A stretch of DNA of 38,676 bases from Erysipelotrichaceae bacterium (GTDB lineage: Bacteria > Bacillota_I > Bacilli_A > Erysipelotrichales > Erysipelotrichaceae). Both the position numbers and the translations under genes were made by a program. Below the pieces are notes generated by a model. It was not told the DNA's origin and did no database searches. It saw nothing but the letters and a program-made list of their open reading frames with translations. Location: positions 38,360 through 77,035 of the forward strand of contig JAFQZR010000015.1 in NCBI GenBank assembly GCA_017405785.1, in the 5' to 3' direction. Of this stretch, positions 22,576-31,422 are shown in pieces (position 1 is the stretch's first letter; each line of letters starts with the position of its first letter).

Positions 22576-24696
22576 ATGCCGGTAAAAAAGACAAACGAAG
22601 AATTTATAGAGGAATTAAAGAATAAAAAACCATCCATAAAACCACTTGAAGACTATACGAATTCTGCATCAAAGATTAAATTCGTTTGTTTGGTCTGCGG
22701 CAATGAGTGGGTTGCAGCACCTTCACAGGTTTTAAGTGGAAAAGGTTGTCCTGTGTGCGGGCGAAAAACAGCTGCAGATAAAAGAAGGAGTTCAAGAGAA
22801 GAGTTTATAACAAAATTGAAAGATATTCAGCCGAACATTGAAGTAATAGGTGATTATGTTAATAGTGTTACGAAAATTGAAGTTCGTTGCAAAACTTGCG
22901 GAAATCAATGGAGGGTGGTGCCGGCCAGTTTACTTAGGGGGACTGGTTGCCCAAAATGTAATAAGAGATATCGTAGAAATACTGAAGAGTTTGCTGAGGA
23001 GTTGAAAACCATAAGTCCACATTTAAGTGTTATTGGTGAATATATAAATGCACATGAAAGGATAAAAGTTAAATGTGGAAGATGTGGTACAGAGTGGATG
23101 GCAGAACCTAACGGATTGCTTAAAGGGAATGATTGTCCTGTGTGCGGCCATTCACAAACCTCTGTTGTTGAGCAAATACTATTTAGATCTTTCGTATTGT
23201 TGGTTGGGAAAGACAACGTTATAAACCGCGATAGGAAAGCAATAGGCAAAGAATTAGACATATACGTCAAGAAATTAAATCTGGCCGTTGAATTTGGAGC
23301 TTGGTACTGGCACTCTGCAAAAATACGGTTTGATGCTGAAAAAGAGAGACTGTGCGAAAAAGTAGGAATTCATCTGATCACAATATACGAGGGATGCCCA
23401 ATTGGCACGACAATAGACGAGCTGAAAAATGCTGTTTGTTACAGTAATGTTATAAGTGGTGAGAAAGATTTCACAACTATAAAAGTATTAATTCTTTCAT
23501 TATGCGAGCAATACTTACTTGATGGAACAATTATTGAGACGGAATGGAATAACATTCTTAAGTTTGCTAGGGAAGAATCCAGAAAAAAAGACTCCGAAAA
23601 GTTTAAAAAAGATTTGGAAAAGGCAAATAATAATATTAAATATATAAGTGGTTATTTTGGATCAAAAGCACAAGTTTATGTAATGTGCAAAACGTGTGGA
23701 ACTAAATGGAAAGCTTCATCTGCATACGATTTGCTGCACGGGCATGGTTGTCCTGTGTGCGGCAGGCAAAAAGCAAACGAGTCTATGCGAATGAATACTG
23801 AAGAATTCAAAGAAAGGATGAAGAAAACTAATCCTCATATTCTTGTTTTAGGTGAGTATAAAAATAGTTTGACCGGGATTTTATGTCAATGCAAAAAATG
23901 TAAAACAAAATGGTATCCAAAGCCAGCTAATATAATTAATAAAAGAATTTACTGTCCAACTTGTTCACCAGTAACAAAGCTGACTAACGAAGAATTTCTT
24001 GCAAGATTGAAGAATAAGTTTGAAACCATCATACCTTTAGAAGAATACCGTAATAATGGTACTCCAATTAGGTTCAAATGCCAGATATGTGGTTATGAGT
24101 GGAAAGCAAGACCACATGATATATTAATAGGAAACGGCTGTCCAAAATGTGCAAAAAAAGTTGCCGTAACACAGGAAGAGTTTCTAGACCGCATCAAAAA
24201 AAGCAATGTTGAGATCATTGGAGAGTATAAGAACACTAAAACTAGAATAAAATGTCGTTGTAAAGTATGTGGGTATGAGTGGATGGCAATACCGAGTAAC
24301 CTGATGAGAGGAGCAGGATGCCAAAAATGTGCGGGTACATTAAAATTAACAAATAAAGAATTCGTTGAAAACTTGTCAGTTGTAAATGCAGATATAAAAC
24401 CCTTAGAACAATATGTAAAAAGAAACGAAAAGATTCTTTGTCGATGTAAAAAATGTGGCTGGGAATGGAGGGTAACTCCTGGAAACTTGCTGAATGGTCA
24501 TGGATGTCCAAAGTGTAAAGGGGCAAAAACAAAAGTCCTGAAATCAAAAGGAGTTATATGTATAGAAACTGGGGTTTTTTATGAATCAGTTAAGATTGCA
24601 AAAGAAAGAACAGGTATAACCTCAATTAGTGATTGTTTACATGGGAGAACAAAGACTGCTGGAGGATTACACTGGGTGTATGCTAATGAACAATGA
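22576..24696 (+). CDS. Eight-repeat zinc-ribbon DNA-binding protein with inserted Vsr-like nuclease and NUMOD1 tail
   Basis: The 707-residue protein has eight repeats of about 60 residues (three before and five after an insert), each of the DUF4379 treble-clef type: EEF..L, EY.N, C..CG.EW...P..LL.G.GCP.CG. Between repeats 3 and 4 (about residues 195-285) lies a PD-(D/E)XK-like nuclease resembling Vsr/homing enzymes: GKELDIYVKKLNLAVEFGAW then YWH, with Glu226, Asp228 and Glu239. The last 50 residues (GVICIETGVFYESVKIAKER ... LHGRTKTAGGLHWVY) match NUMOD1, a DNA-binding motif of homing endonucleases. Start 22576 has AAAGGCGG ahead of it. It stands first in the R-M island, 18 bp before the DUF3883 gene. 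DNA cutting is inferred, not shown. Confidence 0.85.
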   Translation: MPVKKTNEEFIEELKNKKPSIKPLEDYTNSASKIKFVCLVCGNEWVAAPSQVLSGKGCPVCGRKTAADKRRSSREEFITKLKDIQPNIEVIGDYVNSVTKIEVRCKTCGNQWRVVPASLLRGTGCPKCNKRYRRNTEEFAEELKTISPHLSVIGEYINAHERIKVKCGRCGTEWMAEPNGLLKGNDCPVCGHSQTSVVEQILFRSFVLLVGKDNVINRDRKAIGKELDIYVKKLNLAVEFGAWYWHSAKIRFDAEKERLCEKVGIHLITIYEGCPIGTTIDELKNAVCYSNVISGEKDFTTIKVLILSLCEQYLLDGTIIETEWNNILKFAREESRKKDSEKFKKDLEKANNNIKYISGYFGSKAQVYVMCKTCGTKWKASSAYDLLHGHGCPVCGRQKANESMRMNTEEFKERMKKTNPHILVLGEYKNSLTGILCQCKKCKTKWYPKPANIINKRIYCPTCSPVTKLTNEEFLARLKNKFETIIPLEEYRNNGTPIRFKCQICGYEWKARPHDILIGNGCPKCAKKVAVTQEEFLDRIKKSNVEIIGEYKNTKTRIKCRCKVCGYEWMAIPSNLMRGAGCQKCAGTLKLTNKEFVENLSVVNADIKPLEQYVKRNEKILCRCKKCGWEWRVTPGNLLNGHGCPKCKGAKTKVLKSKGVICIETGVFYESVKIAKERTGITSISDCLHGRTKTAGGLHWVYANEQ

Positions 24697-24714
24697 ATAA
24701 ATGGAGGGCAGCTT

Positions 24715-25479
24715 ATGCATTCAGAGGGAGATATAAGAAGAGCAATCAGACCATTAATTGAACGATACGGTAAATTAACTATTAGTGAAGTAAAAGATAA
24801 GTTGAATGATGTTTTGGAGTTTGATGATGAGGACCTTGAACCATCACCAACGAGGCCAGGTGAAACAAAAATTATACAAAGAATAGGAAACATTGTATCA
24901 CATCAAGCAGAGAGCGAAAGACTATATCCAGAAGGCTTTATTGTGAATAAAAACGAAGTGCCGGCAGTATTTATTGCTGTCCATGGGTTTGGAAATAATC
25001 TTGTTCCAATAACAAAGAAAGAGATATTAATTAGAAACAAAAAAGCTCAAAATACAAATCAAAAAGCAGATTGGGGAAAAATTAATGAAGAAAGATCTGA
25101 TATTGGAACAAAAGGGGAAGAATTTATTTTTCAATATGAAAGAGATAATGTTGCTATGCTCGACCCAGCGGCGGTATCTAGGGTGATATGGGTTAGCCGT
25201 GATTTAGGAGACAGTTACGGTTATGATATTCTATCGTTAGATAGTCAGGGTAATGTAAAGTTTATAGAAGTAAAAACTACAACCGGAAAAGACACTCAGC
25301 CATTCTATCTAACTAAAAACGAAAAGGAGTTTTTAGAGAATAACGATAATGTAGTAATATATAGAGTATATGATTTTGATAGAGAACGCGGATACGGGAA
25401 AATATTGGAGATTACAAGCACACAATTATTAAGCAACTATTTGCTTGACCCTGTAACGTTTAAAGTCACACACAAATAG
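24715..25479 (+). CDS. DUF3883 nuclease-like protein with Mrr-type N-terminal domain
   Basis: The 254-residue protein has an N-terminal winged-helix region like the Mrr N domain (about residues 5-65) and a C-terminal DUF3883 domain, which is a PD-(D/E)XK-type nuclease fold. The putative active site is GYDILSLDSQGNVKFIEVKT with Asp171, Glu185 and Lys187, preceded by GTKGEEF (Glu135-136). Proteins of this design are found in restriction systems, often for modified DNA, or as accessory nucleases. The GGAGGG site is ideal, and the gene is followed after 10 bp by the adenine methyltransferase, so the two are very likely one operon with the zinc-ribbon nuclease. The target sequence or modification is unknown. 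Confidence 0.8.
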   Translation: MHSEGDIRRAIRPLIERYGKLTISEVKDKLNDVLEFDDEDLEPSPTRPGETKIIQRIGNIVSHQAESERLYPEGFIVNKNEVPAVFIAVHGFGNNLVPITKKEILIRNKKAQNTNQKADWGKINEERSDIGTKGEEFIFQYERDNVAMLDPAAVSRVIWVSRDLGDSYGYDILSLDSQGNVKFIEVKTTTGKDTQPFYLTKNEKEFLENNDNVVIYRVYDFDRERGYGKILEITSTQLLSNYLLDPVTFKVTHK

Positions 25480-25489
25480 GAGGAGTTGT

Positions 25490-26599
25490 ATGATCGGAAC
25501 ACTAATTAAGTGGCCTGGAGGAAAATCAAGGGAAATCATTTATATAAAAGATATTATTCCAGATGAATATGATCGCTATGTCGAACCATTCTTTGGGGGA
25601 GGCGCGATGTATTTCTATTTGGAGCCAAAGAAAGCGTTAATTAATGATATATCTCAGCAATTAATGATGTTTTTTACGCTAATTAAAAAGAACGATAGCG
25701 GTTTTAAGGGTTATCTATACGAATATGATTATCTGATAAAACATATAATAGATATATGTGAAGACAATTATTCGGAGCTACATGAGATATATATTAAAAA
25801 GCGTGATTTTTCAGAAAAGGCCGATTTAGCAGTGAATAGTTTTGTGCATAACCATTTTGAAAACAACATAACAAACAATCTGATTCTGGACTATAAAATC
25901 TTTTTGAATCACTTATATAAGAATTCATTAGATAAGATTAATAGGACGGTGAAGAATGAACAGAAGACACCATATAATGCCGAAGACCTTAAGGAAAACC
26001 TTATTACAGGCTTTGTAAGTGGAATGTATATGTATTTCAGAGAGATCTATAACGATATTGCTCTAAAGAGACTGACAAATATAAGTGTTCAATATGAAAT
26101 TGCTAATTTTTATTTCATAAGAGAATACTGCTATGGATCTATGTTTAGATATAATGCAAAAGGAGAATTTAATATTCCTTATGGTGGCATGTCATATAAC
26201 CGCAAAGACTTTTCTGCAAAGATAAAACAAATGTTTGATGAAAATGTAATTAACCAGCTCACCGGTACCGAAATATATAATATGGATTTTGAAAAATTTT
26301 TTAATAGCATTAATCTTTCAGAAAATGATTTTATGTTTTTAGATCCGCCATATGATACAGAGTTCTCAGATTATGAAGGAGTAGATTTTACTAAGAGTGA
26401 CCAAATACGATTAGCTAACGCGTTAAAAAAGACGAAAGCCAAATTTATATTGATAATAAAAAATACAGATTTCATTTATTCGTTATACAAAGACTATTTC
26501 AATATTCTGTATTTTGATAAAACATATACTTATAATGTTCGTAGCCGAAATGATAGAGATGTAGAGCATCTGATAATAACAAATCTCCCTATTAACTAG
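25490..26599 (+). CDS. DNA adenine N6-methyltransferase, D12/Dam class
   Basis: The 369-residue enzyme of the MethyltransfD12 family (alpha class) moves methyl from SAM to adenine N6 in DNA. Motif X is KWPGGKS at residues 8-14, the SAM-binding motif I is VEPFFGGGAMYFYL near 32-45, and the catalytic DPPY (motif IV) is in FMFLDPPYDTEF near residue 285. It is longer than Dam (about 280), the extra length being in the target-recognition part (about 60-190), so specificity need not be GATC. AGGAGG precedes the ATG. It converges on a second methyltransferase across a shared terminator and probably protects DNA against one of the nucleases here. Confidence 0.92.
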   Translation: MIGTLIKWPGGKSREIIYIKDIIPDEYDRYVEPFFGGGAMYFYLEPKKALINDISQQLMMFFTLIKKNDSGFKGYLYEYDYLIKHIIDICEDNYSELHEIYIKKRDFSEKADLAVNSFVHNHFENNITNNLILDYKIFLNHLYKNSLDKINRTVKNEQKTPYNAEDLKENLITGFVSGMYMYFREIYNDIALKRLTNISVQYEIANFYFIREYCYGSMFRYNAKGEFNIPYGGMSYNRKDFSAKIKQMFDENVINQLTGTEIYNMDFEKFFNSINLSENDFMFLDPPYDTEFSDYEGVDFTKSDQIRLANALKKTKAKFILIIKNTDFIYSLYKDYFNILYFDKTYTYNVRSRNDRDVEHLIITNLPIN

Positions 26600-26613
26600 G
26601 GAGATTATTTTGT
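26582..26613. terminator. Bidirectional terminator shared by the two converging methyltransferase genes
   Basis: A perfect 10-bp stem AATCTCCCTA / TAGGGAGATT with a 5-base loop, followed by ATTTTG. The stop codons of both genes (26597-26599 plus; 26605-26607 minus) are in the right arm and its edge. Compact convergent genes of this kind leave no room for loss of either end. Confidence 0.88.
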
Positions 26614-27300
26614 TTCATTAATTCTTTGTTGTGCAGCAGCGAAATATTGTGAATCAATTTCGCAACCAATAAATGATCTGTTAAGTGATTTTGCAGCAAC
26701 GCCAGTAGAACCAACACCCATGAATGGATCAAAGACCACATCGTTTTCGTTGCTTGCAATCTTGATTAAATGACTAAGTAGTTTAACAGGCTTTTGAGCT
26801 GGATGTTTAGGGCTTTTTAATCTTTCTTTTCCCATACAAATAGGTGATTCAAAGAAATTATGCATTTCATTCTGGGTTGAGAAATTCCATGTGTGTCCTT
26901 TGTCCCACATACATACAATGAGTTCACAGCTGTTTAAAAAGCCGTTTTTATAAATCTTTGGAGTAGGATTTGTTTTATGCCAAATGAAGTATTGGAAAGT
27001 ATCATATTCCGGATCAAAAGCCTCGTGCCACTTTCCGATGAGATTATAACTGGTGAAAACAAATATATTACCTGTTGGCTTAAGAATTCTCTTAAATTCG
27101 TCTACAAATGATATTGGTTCAATTGTTTTTTCATCCCAAGATCCAATATCGTTATTAAGTTCTGTTCTTCCTGGGAGAGGGATATTTCCTGTAGAATACT
27201 GAGCAATATTATATGGTGGGTCAGTAAGAATTAAGTCAACAGAATTACTCTCGATAGTTTTTATAAACTCTAGGCAATCTCCATTATATAAATCAATCAT
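26605..27300 (-). CDS. DNA methyltransferase, N4/N6 (beta) class
   Basis: The 231-residue enzyme has DPPY first (LTDPPYNIAQYS, residues 27-30) and the SAM-binding FxGxG late (FDPFMGVGSTGVAA, about 195-208), the order of beta-class amino-methyltransferases that modify adenine N6 or cytosine N4. The SPKHPAQKPVKLLSHLI block before motif I is typical of type II enzymes. Its start codon overlaps the stop of the endonuclease gene by one base (TAATG), which links the two in one transcript; the pair is the natural R-M unit of the island. It does not contain a separate target-recognition domain of size, as usual for this short class. Confidence 0.93.
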   Translation of the reverse strand: MIDLYNGDCLEFIKTIESNSVDLILTDPPYNIAQYSTGNIPLPGRTELNNDIGSWDEKTIEPISFVDEFKRILKPTGNIFVFTSYNLIGKWHEAFDPEYDTFQYFIWHKTNPTPKIYKNGFLNSCELIVCMWDKGHTWNFSTQNEMHNFFESPICMGKERLKSPKHPAQKPVKLLSHLIKIASNENDVVFDPFMGVGSTGVAAKSLNRSFIGCEIDSQYFAAAQQRINETK

Positions 27301-28166
27301 TATTTATCCTCAATAGTGTTTTTAATCATATCGTTGATGTGTTTGTTAAGATCGATTTCCATTAACGCTTCTTGATAAATAGAAACAAAATCACTAAAAT
27401 CTATGTCTTCTGGTAGAATTCGGTTCCAGAATTGAGAACCAATTAGAAACATGGAAGGATAGTTCAGGTGAGCCTTTACTATCCCTTTCCATTGATTGCC
27501 TTCGCCATCTTTGTTGTATAAAGTAGCAAAATACGCAAGGCAGTTATCTATGCCCATGTCTACATATAAGTTCAGCAGTTTTTCTACGTTTGATGGAGCA
27601 TTTGAACTATCTAAATCTCCTCCTGCTTTAATTTCCATAATGTTCCAGTTATCACCATCAAAAAAAGCTAAATCAACTGGTTTGGTATGTATCTCATCAG
27701 TTTTATATTTCTGTGCTAGAGGGTTTAGGTAAGTGTGAATAGTATACTGTGTTGTACCGCTCTCCACTCTGTTTTTGCCTGATCCGTGAGCCATATTTCT
27801 TTGTCTAAATGCAGCGATTTCTCCGCGCAAATCCGCATTGGCAGAATCAACGTCAGTCACAACAATTTGGCCAGTTACAGTGGATGGATCTATGTTGCAG
27901 GGAATATGTCTAGGATTAACAATTTTTGGAACATTCTCTTCCCCATACCTTAGAACAGCAATTCTTTTTGCGACAGTTTCAATTGTGTTGCCACTTTTCG
28001 ATTCAAAACTGCTTACAAACACCATACTTGCTGTGATGGTTTTATCCATTTGATTAAGAAGAAAATTATTTACTTTCTTGTTATAGTTCTTTTCAAAATC
28101 ATTCTCGATGGTTTCTGTTAATTTGCTGAATTCTTCAATTATGATAGTCTTAATCTGCTTTTTCAT
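27300..28166 (-). CDS. Probable type II restriction endonuclease
   Basis: The 288-residue protein has a PD-(D/E)XK-like active site KPVDLAFFDGDNWNIMEIKA with Asp165, Glu178 and Lys180. The helical N-terminal region holds FESKSGNTIETVAKRIAV, whose Glu is also a common catalytic-fold residue. No helicase or ATP site is present, so a type II rather than type I or III enzyme is expected. It is translated just ahead of, and overlapping by one base with, the beta-class methyltransferase, which supports an R-M pair. I could not place it in a named specificity family; the target site is unknown. The 215-bp gap upstream carries the divergent promoter of the GHKL operon. Confidence 0.78.
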   Translation of the reverse strand: MKKQIKTIIIEEFSKLTETIENDFEKNYNKKVNNFLLNQMDKTITASMVFVSSFESKSGNTIETVAKRIAVLRYGEENVPKIVNPRHIPCNIDPSTVTGQIVVTDVDSANADLRGEIAAFRQRNMAHGSGKNRVESGTTQYTIHTYLNPLAQKYKTDEIHTKPVDLAFFDGDNWNIMEIKAGGDLDSSNAPSNVEKLLNLYVDMGIDNCLAYFATLYNKDGEGNQWKGIVKAHLNYPSMFLIGSQFWNRILPEDIDFSDFVSIYQEALMEIDLNKHINDMIKNTIEDK

Positions 28167-28301
28167 GTTGTGTCTCCTAGAATACTATCATTATAATTCA
28201 TTATTGACTGTTTTTCATTCGAATTTGCACAGTATTCTATGCAATGTTTATCATAGGATTCGCAATAATAAACAGATATAAATGTATAAATAATTGATAT
28301 A

Positions 28302-28330
28302 TTGACTTATATAACCCAATTCAATATACT
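28302..28330 (+). promoter_or_regulatory. Strong promoter of the GHKL operon
   Basis: TTGACT (28302-28307), 17 bases, TATACT (28325-28330), in AT-rich DNA. Just downstream AAAATATAG occurs twice in a row (28339-28347, 28351-28359), a possible operator in the early transcribed region. Confidence 0.8.
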
Positions 28331-28381
28331 ATATATGCAAAATATAGATAAAATATAGCAATACATGGAGGATTTGTAGTA

Positions 28382-28606
28382 ATGGAAAGCAAACACGAAA
28401 GATTCATTAGATTGGGTCAAGCAAGAACTAATAGAATAATAGAACAGATTAATCTCATTGGAAATCTAGCGAACAGAGGTAATTATGAATACTCTGATGA
28501 AGAGGTCAATAAGATGTTTAAAGCAATAGAGGATGAGCTTAAGGAGGTAAAGAACAAATTCAAAAAAACTAAAGATAGAGAAATAAATTCTAAGTTCACT
28601 TTTTAG
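28382..28606 (+). CDS. Small helical protein, first gene of the GHKL operon, 74 aa
   Basis: I do not know a named family. The 74-residue protein is charged and helical: FIRLGQARTNRIIEQINLIG, then NRGNYEYSDEEVNKMFKAIE and a Lys-rich tail. Similar short proteins with the 'RLGQ/EKRVNRILEDLRLIGNLSNRSNYEY' type of sequence are familiar from R-M and defence loci, so an accessory role with the ATPase behind it is likely (inference). GGAGG lies 9 bases before the ATG. A 12-bp gap leads to the next gene. No DNA-binding fold is obvious. Confidence 0.75.
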   Translation: MESKHERFIRLGQARTNRIIEQINLIGNLANRGNYEYSDEEVNKMFKAIEDELKEVKNKFKKTKDREINSKFTF

Positions 28607-28618
28607 GAGGTAATAATA

Positions 28619-30562
28619 ATGAGTCTTACAAATCTAGTTATAAAAATGCCTGTAACAGAAGAAACAGGCAATTCTGGTATTGGTAATGGGAATATTGAAA
28701 CATATAACAACATCCCTATGAATTCCTTAGCTAAAGAAGAATTACAGAACTCTACGGATCAAAAGAGACAAAAAACAGAAGCCCCTGTTATTGTTGAGTT
28801 TAATGAGTTTTATATTGATACGAATACGTTACCAGATATTGCACATCTAAGACAGATCTTTTTGGAAGAAATAGAGTATTGGGATAATTATCTTGATAAC
28901 GACAAAAAGGCGGTAGAATTCTTTATGACAGGTCTAGAAATATTAAATAGAGAAAGCATTAGATGCTTAAGAATAAGTGATAACAACACTACGGGTTTAT
29001 GTGGCGTTGAATGCAAAAAATCTAGTCCTTGGAATAATCTTGTTAATAATATTGGTGTATCTGACAAACCAGGTAATAATTCTGGATCTTTTGGCGTTGG
29101 CAAAGACGCTGCTTTTGCCTGCTCACAATTAAGGTTTGTCTGTTACAACACAGTGTCAGAAGATGGAACCACTGCGTTTAAAGGAAGAATTAAATTGCCA
29201 TCATACAGTAAAGAGGATATTTACTATACTGGATTTGGGTATTATTGTGATTCTCAGGTAAAAAGCTTTATGCCTATTTACGAAAACATATCGTTGGATC
29301 CTAGCTATCAAAGAAACAATGGTGAAATTGGTATGGATAAATTCATCATAGGATTTGACGAAACAATATCTAATATCAAAGACGAAATTGTTATAGCTTC
29401 TTTGAACAATTATCTTGTTTCCTTTTTTGAAGGAAAACTAATTGTTAAGTTTAGAGATCTGGAGATATCTCAGAAGAATTTGGATGTTATTATTTCAAAG
29501 TATTCTGATAATCCTAAATTGTCATATTTAACTAAAGAATACTATGAGGTCCTAAAGGAAGAAGATTCTGAAAAGAGTAAGACATACATGATGTCGTTTT
29601 ACGACGAAAACGATGTTGAAATAAAGCTTGTTCTAAATCCATCATTTTCAAGACGTGCTGCTATTACTAGGCAAACTGGTATGAAGGTTTTTGATAAAGG
29701 AAATTTAAGTGGCTCCGTTGGTTTTGCAGGAATAGTTATTCTGAGAGGTAATAGTGTAAACAAGAATTTTAAGTTACTGGAAAACACAGAACATGATCGA
29801 TGGGCCACAGATAGAATAAACAAATATCCAGATATAAAGAAAAAGCATGATGAACTCTTTGATTTTATAAGAAAACAGATTAAGGAATTGCATTTGCAAG
29901 ATTATTCAGTATCAATGGATGCGGATGGAGTTTCTGATTATCTTCCTTTTGAATACATAACTGGAAAAAGAGATAAAGTTGAAACGATTAGTAATGCTAT
30001 TGATAACATTAGAAAGAAGAGTAGAAGAAAAACAAAACCCATTCCAAATATGAATCAACAAGAATCAGTATTTGTTGAAGACGAAAATGGTGAAACCATC
30101 GAAGTTTCAGCCGAGGAAGTTATGGAAACAGTATTCAGTCCTGATCCACTTCCAAATCCTCCAGGACCAGAGCCACACCCTTTTGATCAAACGAGTAGTA
30201 CTGCTTTTATTGAGAACTCACAAGGAGAAGCAAAAAAGGTTGCTAACGATAAGAACAAATATAAACAAATTAATAAAAACAATATTAGCTTTAAGTTAAT
30301 CAAAAAGCAGACCGGTTATAACCTCAGAGTCACGTTTAACAAAAATGTTTCTTCAGGTTTCATTAAAGTTAGTGTTTCTGGTGAACAAAGTAAAGCGCCA
30401 GTATATATTACAGAATGTTATGAGGATGGTAGGAAAGTACTTACCAACGATAATGCTATTGAAATAAAAAATATAAAAAGCAAGAGCAATCATACATATC
30501 AGTTTTCTATCAGCAAAGACTATGGTTTAGCATTGGAGGTGGAAGGTTATGAAAATAAATAA
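28619..30562 (+). CDS. GHKL (HSP90/MutL/MORC-like) ATPase
   Basis: The 647-residue protein carries a GHKL ATP-binding domain in its first 250 residues: RISDNNTTGL (Asp121, motif II) and NNSGSFGVGKDAAFAC (motif III, about 153-168). The N-box upstream is unusual: EEIEYWDNYLDN near 83-94 stands where MutL has ENSLDA. A middle S5-like part (about 250-460) and a Pro-rich linker (NPPGPEPHPF) lead to a beta-rich end. GHKL ATPases of the MutL/MORC type are known in R-M loci, where they are thought to act as ATP-driven clamps on DNA. It lies in a five-gene operon and overlaps the next gene by 14 bases. The specific function is unknown. Confidence 0.85.
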   Translation: MSLTNLVIKMPVTEETGNSGIGNGNIETYNNIPMNSLAKEELQNSTDQKRQKTEAPVIVEFNEFYIDTNTLPDIAHLRQIFLEEIEYWDNYLDNDKKAVEFFMTGLEILNRESIRCLRISDNNTTGLCGVECKKSSPWNNLVNNIGVSDKPGNNSGSFGVGKDAAFACSQLRFVCYNTVSEDGTTAFKGRIKLPSYSKEDIYYTGFGYYCDSQVKSFMPIYENISLDPSYQRNNGEIGMDKFIIGFDETISNIKDEIVIASLNNYLVSFFEGKLIVKFRDLEISQKNLDVIISKYSDNPKLSYLTKEYYEVLKEEDSEKSKTYMMSFYDENDVEIKLVLNPSFSRRAAITRQTGMKVFDKGNLSGSVGFAGIVILRGNSVNKNFKLLENTEHDRWATDRINKYPDIKKKHDELFDFIRKQIKELHLQDYSVSMDADGVSDYLPFEYITGKRDKVETISNAIDNIRKKSRRKTKPIPNMNQQESVFVEDENGETIEVSAEEVMETVFSPDPLPNPPGPEPHPFDQTSSTAFIENSQGEAKKVANDKNKYKQINKNNISFKLIKKQTGYNLRVTFNKNVSSGFIKVSVSGEQSKAPVYITECYEDGRKVLTNDNAIEIKNIKSKSNHTYQFSISKDYGLALEVEGYENK

Positions 30563-31409
30563 TACAAGACTATTTCCGTACCCAGTTTATTCAGAAGATA
30601 GAAATGACTATAGAGATGCGACTTTTACATCAGATTATTCATATTTTTATGAAGGTGATGAAGTTGTTATTAAATATTCTGTAAATATTAGTAATCAAGA
30701 ACTGATTGAGCTTATTCTAAGCGGGGTACTACAGTTATACATAAATATAGAATGTGGAGCCACCAAATACAGAGACACCTTTCCTATAAGCTATCCAAGC
30801 GGAGAGATAATGATAAATAACACCAGGTTAAATATTTCGGCGGAATTAATAACGCTTATAGTTGTTAGAGATGAGGTGGAAGAATATAAGAATTCTCAGT
30901 TAGATCCATTCTATGACATCCAAAAAATACGACTGATGAAGGGAACAATAGTTGGATATTCACCAATGCAACAAATAGTCATTCAAAAGAAGATTGAGAA
31001 TAATGGTCAAGTTCCATCGATTTTTAACATAAATATATCTGAAGAAGATTCAGATATGACATATTTGTTGGCTGATGAACAGATACAGGTTTTTCTCCCT
31101 CGTTCAACCTATGAAGTATACAACGATTTGAAGGGGCAATATATAAGGATAAAACAAGCAATGATAATACTACCGGTTTTACAGGCGGCATTAGAAGAAA
31201 TAAAAAAAGGCGAAGAATCTTTTGATGGAAAGATATGGTACATAGTAATTGAAGAGGCGATAAAAAAACTTGGCAAAGGTTATGAAGATGGGTTTGCCAG
31301 TGAAACTTTTAAAAATGCGGATTCTTTGCGGATTGGTCAGAGTATACTAAAGCAAGTTATTCCGGACAGTTTTTCAGAACTAAATGCAATTAATCTAAAA
31401 CTAGACTAA
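30549..31409 (+). CDS. Unknown protein, third gene of the GHKL operon, 286 aa
   Basis: I do not recognise this protein. The first ~140 residues look like beta-sandwich (FYEGDEVVIKYSVNISNQEL, LQLYINIECGATKY), similar in texture to the C-terminal domain of the ATPase before it. The last ~100 residues are helical (YNDLKGQYIRIKQAMIILPV ... IEEAIKKLGKGYEDG). It has no membrane segment or catalytic signature. It starts inside the end of the ATPase gene with GGAGGTGGAAGG ahead, so translation is coupled and the two products probably form a complex. It may be a partner that links the ATPase to target or effector (inference). Confidence 0.8.
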   Translation: MKINNTRLFPYPVYSEDRNDYRDATFTSDYSYFYEGDEVVIKYSVNISNQELIELILSGVLQLYINIECGATKYRDTFPISYPSGEIMINNTRLNISAELITLIVVRDEVEEYKNSQLDPFYDIQKIRLMKGTIVGYSPMQQIVIQKKIENNGQVPSIFNINISEEDSDMTYLLADEQIQVFLPRSTYEVYNDLKGQYIRIKQAMIILPVLQAALEEIKKGEESFDGKIWYIVIEEAIKKLGKGYEDGFASETFKNADSLRIGQSILKQVIPDSFSELNAINLKLD

Positions 31410-31422
31410 AGGGAGCAAGGAT

